5,919 nt of DNA from Desulfocapsaceae bacterium (GTDB lineage: Bacteria; Desulfobacterota; Desulfobulbia; Desulfobulbales; Desulfocapsaceae), in contig JAOZLO010000193.1 in the NCBI GenBank assembly GCA_029934775.1, positions 1 to 5,919 of the forward strand, given 5' to 3'. The notes under the pieces are model-generated. The model was not told where the DNA came from. It ran no database searches and was given only the letters and a program-made list of their open reading frames with translations. Position numbers and translations under genes: made by a program. Shown here piece by piece: positions 5,055 to 5,919 of the stretch; the first letter of the stretch is position 1; every line of letters starts with the position of its first letter.

Positions 5055-5919
5055 TCAGTAACACTTTCTTCGTCCCGACATTCCCGCAACAATTGCAGCG
5101 ACCACTCCAAGAAAAAGGCAAAGGGGTCCAAAAAAATATCCGTAACGTACCCAGAACGTTATCTCTTCAGATAATATTACATCTGTTGAGAAACCATACG
5201 ACTGGAAGAGTTCTGAACGAAATTCAACGCTGCCAAGCGGGTTAATAAAAGCAGAGATACCAGTATTAGCGGAACGTACAAGACTCCGTCGGGTCTCCAC
5301 TGCACGAAAAACTGCCATGGCCAGAGAATGATACGGGGCACTTGACTTACCATACCAGGCATCATTGGTCAAATTAACAAGCAAATTCGCTCCGGAAAGA
5401 ATCCATTTTCGAGAAATCTCAGGAAATACCGATTCAAAACAGATTAAAACACCGATCCGGCAATCCTTCCAGTCCAACGGTTCTTCAATCTTCCCGGGAG
5501 AAAAATCACCCACAGCCTCAACGAGTGGCGCGAGAAACGGCAACAGAGTCTTGAGCGGCACATATTCACCGAAAGGTACGAGATGTGTTTTATAATATTT
5601 ATCGCCAATCTGGCCGGCAGGATTGAAAAGCAGTGCACTGTTAAAAAACGTAACTTTCCGAGCTTTGGAATCTATAATCTCATACCATGGAGCACCGGTC
5701 AAAAGTGCAATATCATGTTCAAATGTCATGCCCTGCAGAAGCTGAGTATGCTCACTGGACTGCGGATAAAACGGCAGCGCAGTTTCTGGCCAGATAAGCA
5801 GTTTCACCTGTTTATCATCCAAAACAGCTCGGGAGAGCGACAGGTATCTGTCAACTGTGGCCTTCTGCTGCGATGCTGACCACTTGATACTCTGGTCGAC
5901 ATTCCCCTGAACAATTCCC
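5055..5919 (-). CDS. lnt: Apolipoprotein N-acyltransferase, C-terminal part (partial)
   Basis: Lnt transfers an acyl chain from phospholipid to the N-terminal Cys of apolipoproteins in the inner membrane, the last step of lipoprotein maturation in most Gram-negative bacteria. The frame is open to the right edge and gives 287 residues covering the nitrilase-like periplasmic domain. It starts with GIVQGNVDQSIKW, matching the family's VQGNxxQxxKW. The Glu-Lys-Cys triad is visible in WPETA (visible residue 45), YKTHLVPFGEYVP (Lys110) and LICFES (Cys160), with spacings close to those of the E. coli enzyme. NLTNDAWYG follows, then a final hydrophobic segment (about 260-280) that anchors the C-terminus. 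The N-terminal membrane helices lie beyond the window; the full family length is about 500. The TTG at 5822 is an internal Leu codon, not the start. It is probably co-transcribed with prfB, 36 bp downstream. Confidence 0.93.
   Translation of the reverse strand, partial: GIVQGNVDQSIKWSASQQKATVDRYLSLSRAVLDDKQVKLLIWPETALPFYPQSSEHTQLLQGMTFEHDIALLTGAPWYEIIDSKARKVTFFNSALLFNPAGQIGDKYYKTHLVPFGEYVPLKTLLPFLAPLVEAVGDFSPGKIEEPLDWKDCRIGVLICFESVFPEISRKWILSGANLLVNLTNDAWYGKSSAPYHSLAMAVFRAVETRRSLVRSANTGISAFINPLGSVEFRSELFQSYGFSTDVILSEEITFWVRYGYFFGPLCLFLGVVAAIVAGMSGRRKCY

Noticed and set aside
5055..5822. lnt starting at the TTG at 5822
   Set aside because: The same frame continues upstream with the conserved VQGNxDQxxKW stretch to the window edge, so this codon is internal.

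Overview
The window looks like an anaerobic member of the Desulfobacterota (former Deltaproteobacteria, e.g. Desulfobacterales). This is inferred from four things: a corrinoid/UroD-type methyltransferase gene, a lnt-prfB pair, an FCD-type GntR regulator, and intergenic CAGTTATCAG-type repeats. No rRNA or other phylogenetic marker is present, so the assignment is tentative. No tRNA, rRNA or CRISPR array was found.

Layout from left to right. (1) 1-760, minus strand: the N-terminal two thirds of a uroporphyrinogen-decarboxylase/MtaA-like methyltransferase, cut by the window edge. Its upstream region carries two identical 18-bp copies of an ACCCC-N5-GGGGT palindrome, 83 bp apart, which are good operator candidates. 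(2) 1085-1972, minus strand: a complete dapF (diaminopimelate epimerase) with the sequence style of alphaproteobacterial DapF. It has copies of the same small inverted repeat on both sides. (3) 1973-2699: a 727-bp AT-rich non-coding region. It holds a hairpin, one repeat copy, a candidate plus-strand promoter, and a roughly 260-bp imperfect palindrome with MITE-like ends. (4) 2700-3902, plus strand: an unusual 400-residue protein joining a tyrosine-recombinase-like domain that lacks its catalytic residues to a complete GntR/FCD transcription regulator. (5) 3908-5018, minus strand: prfB (release factor 2), including the classical in-frame UGA and programmed +1 frameshift site. (6) 5055-5919, minus strand: the C-terminal catalytic half of lnt (apolipoprotein N-acyltransferase), cut by the right edge.

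lnt and prfB are 36 bp apart on the same strand and are probably co-transcribed. The regulator gene converges on prfB with only 5 bp between the two stop codons. The strongest lead for something undescribed is the recombinase-GntR fusion together with the large palindrome directly upstream of it. The remaining genes are housekeeping or have recognised families.
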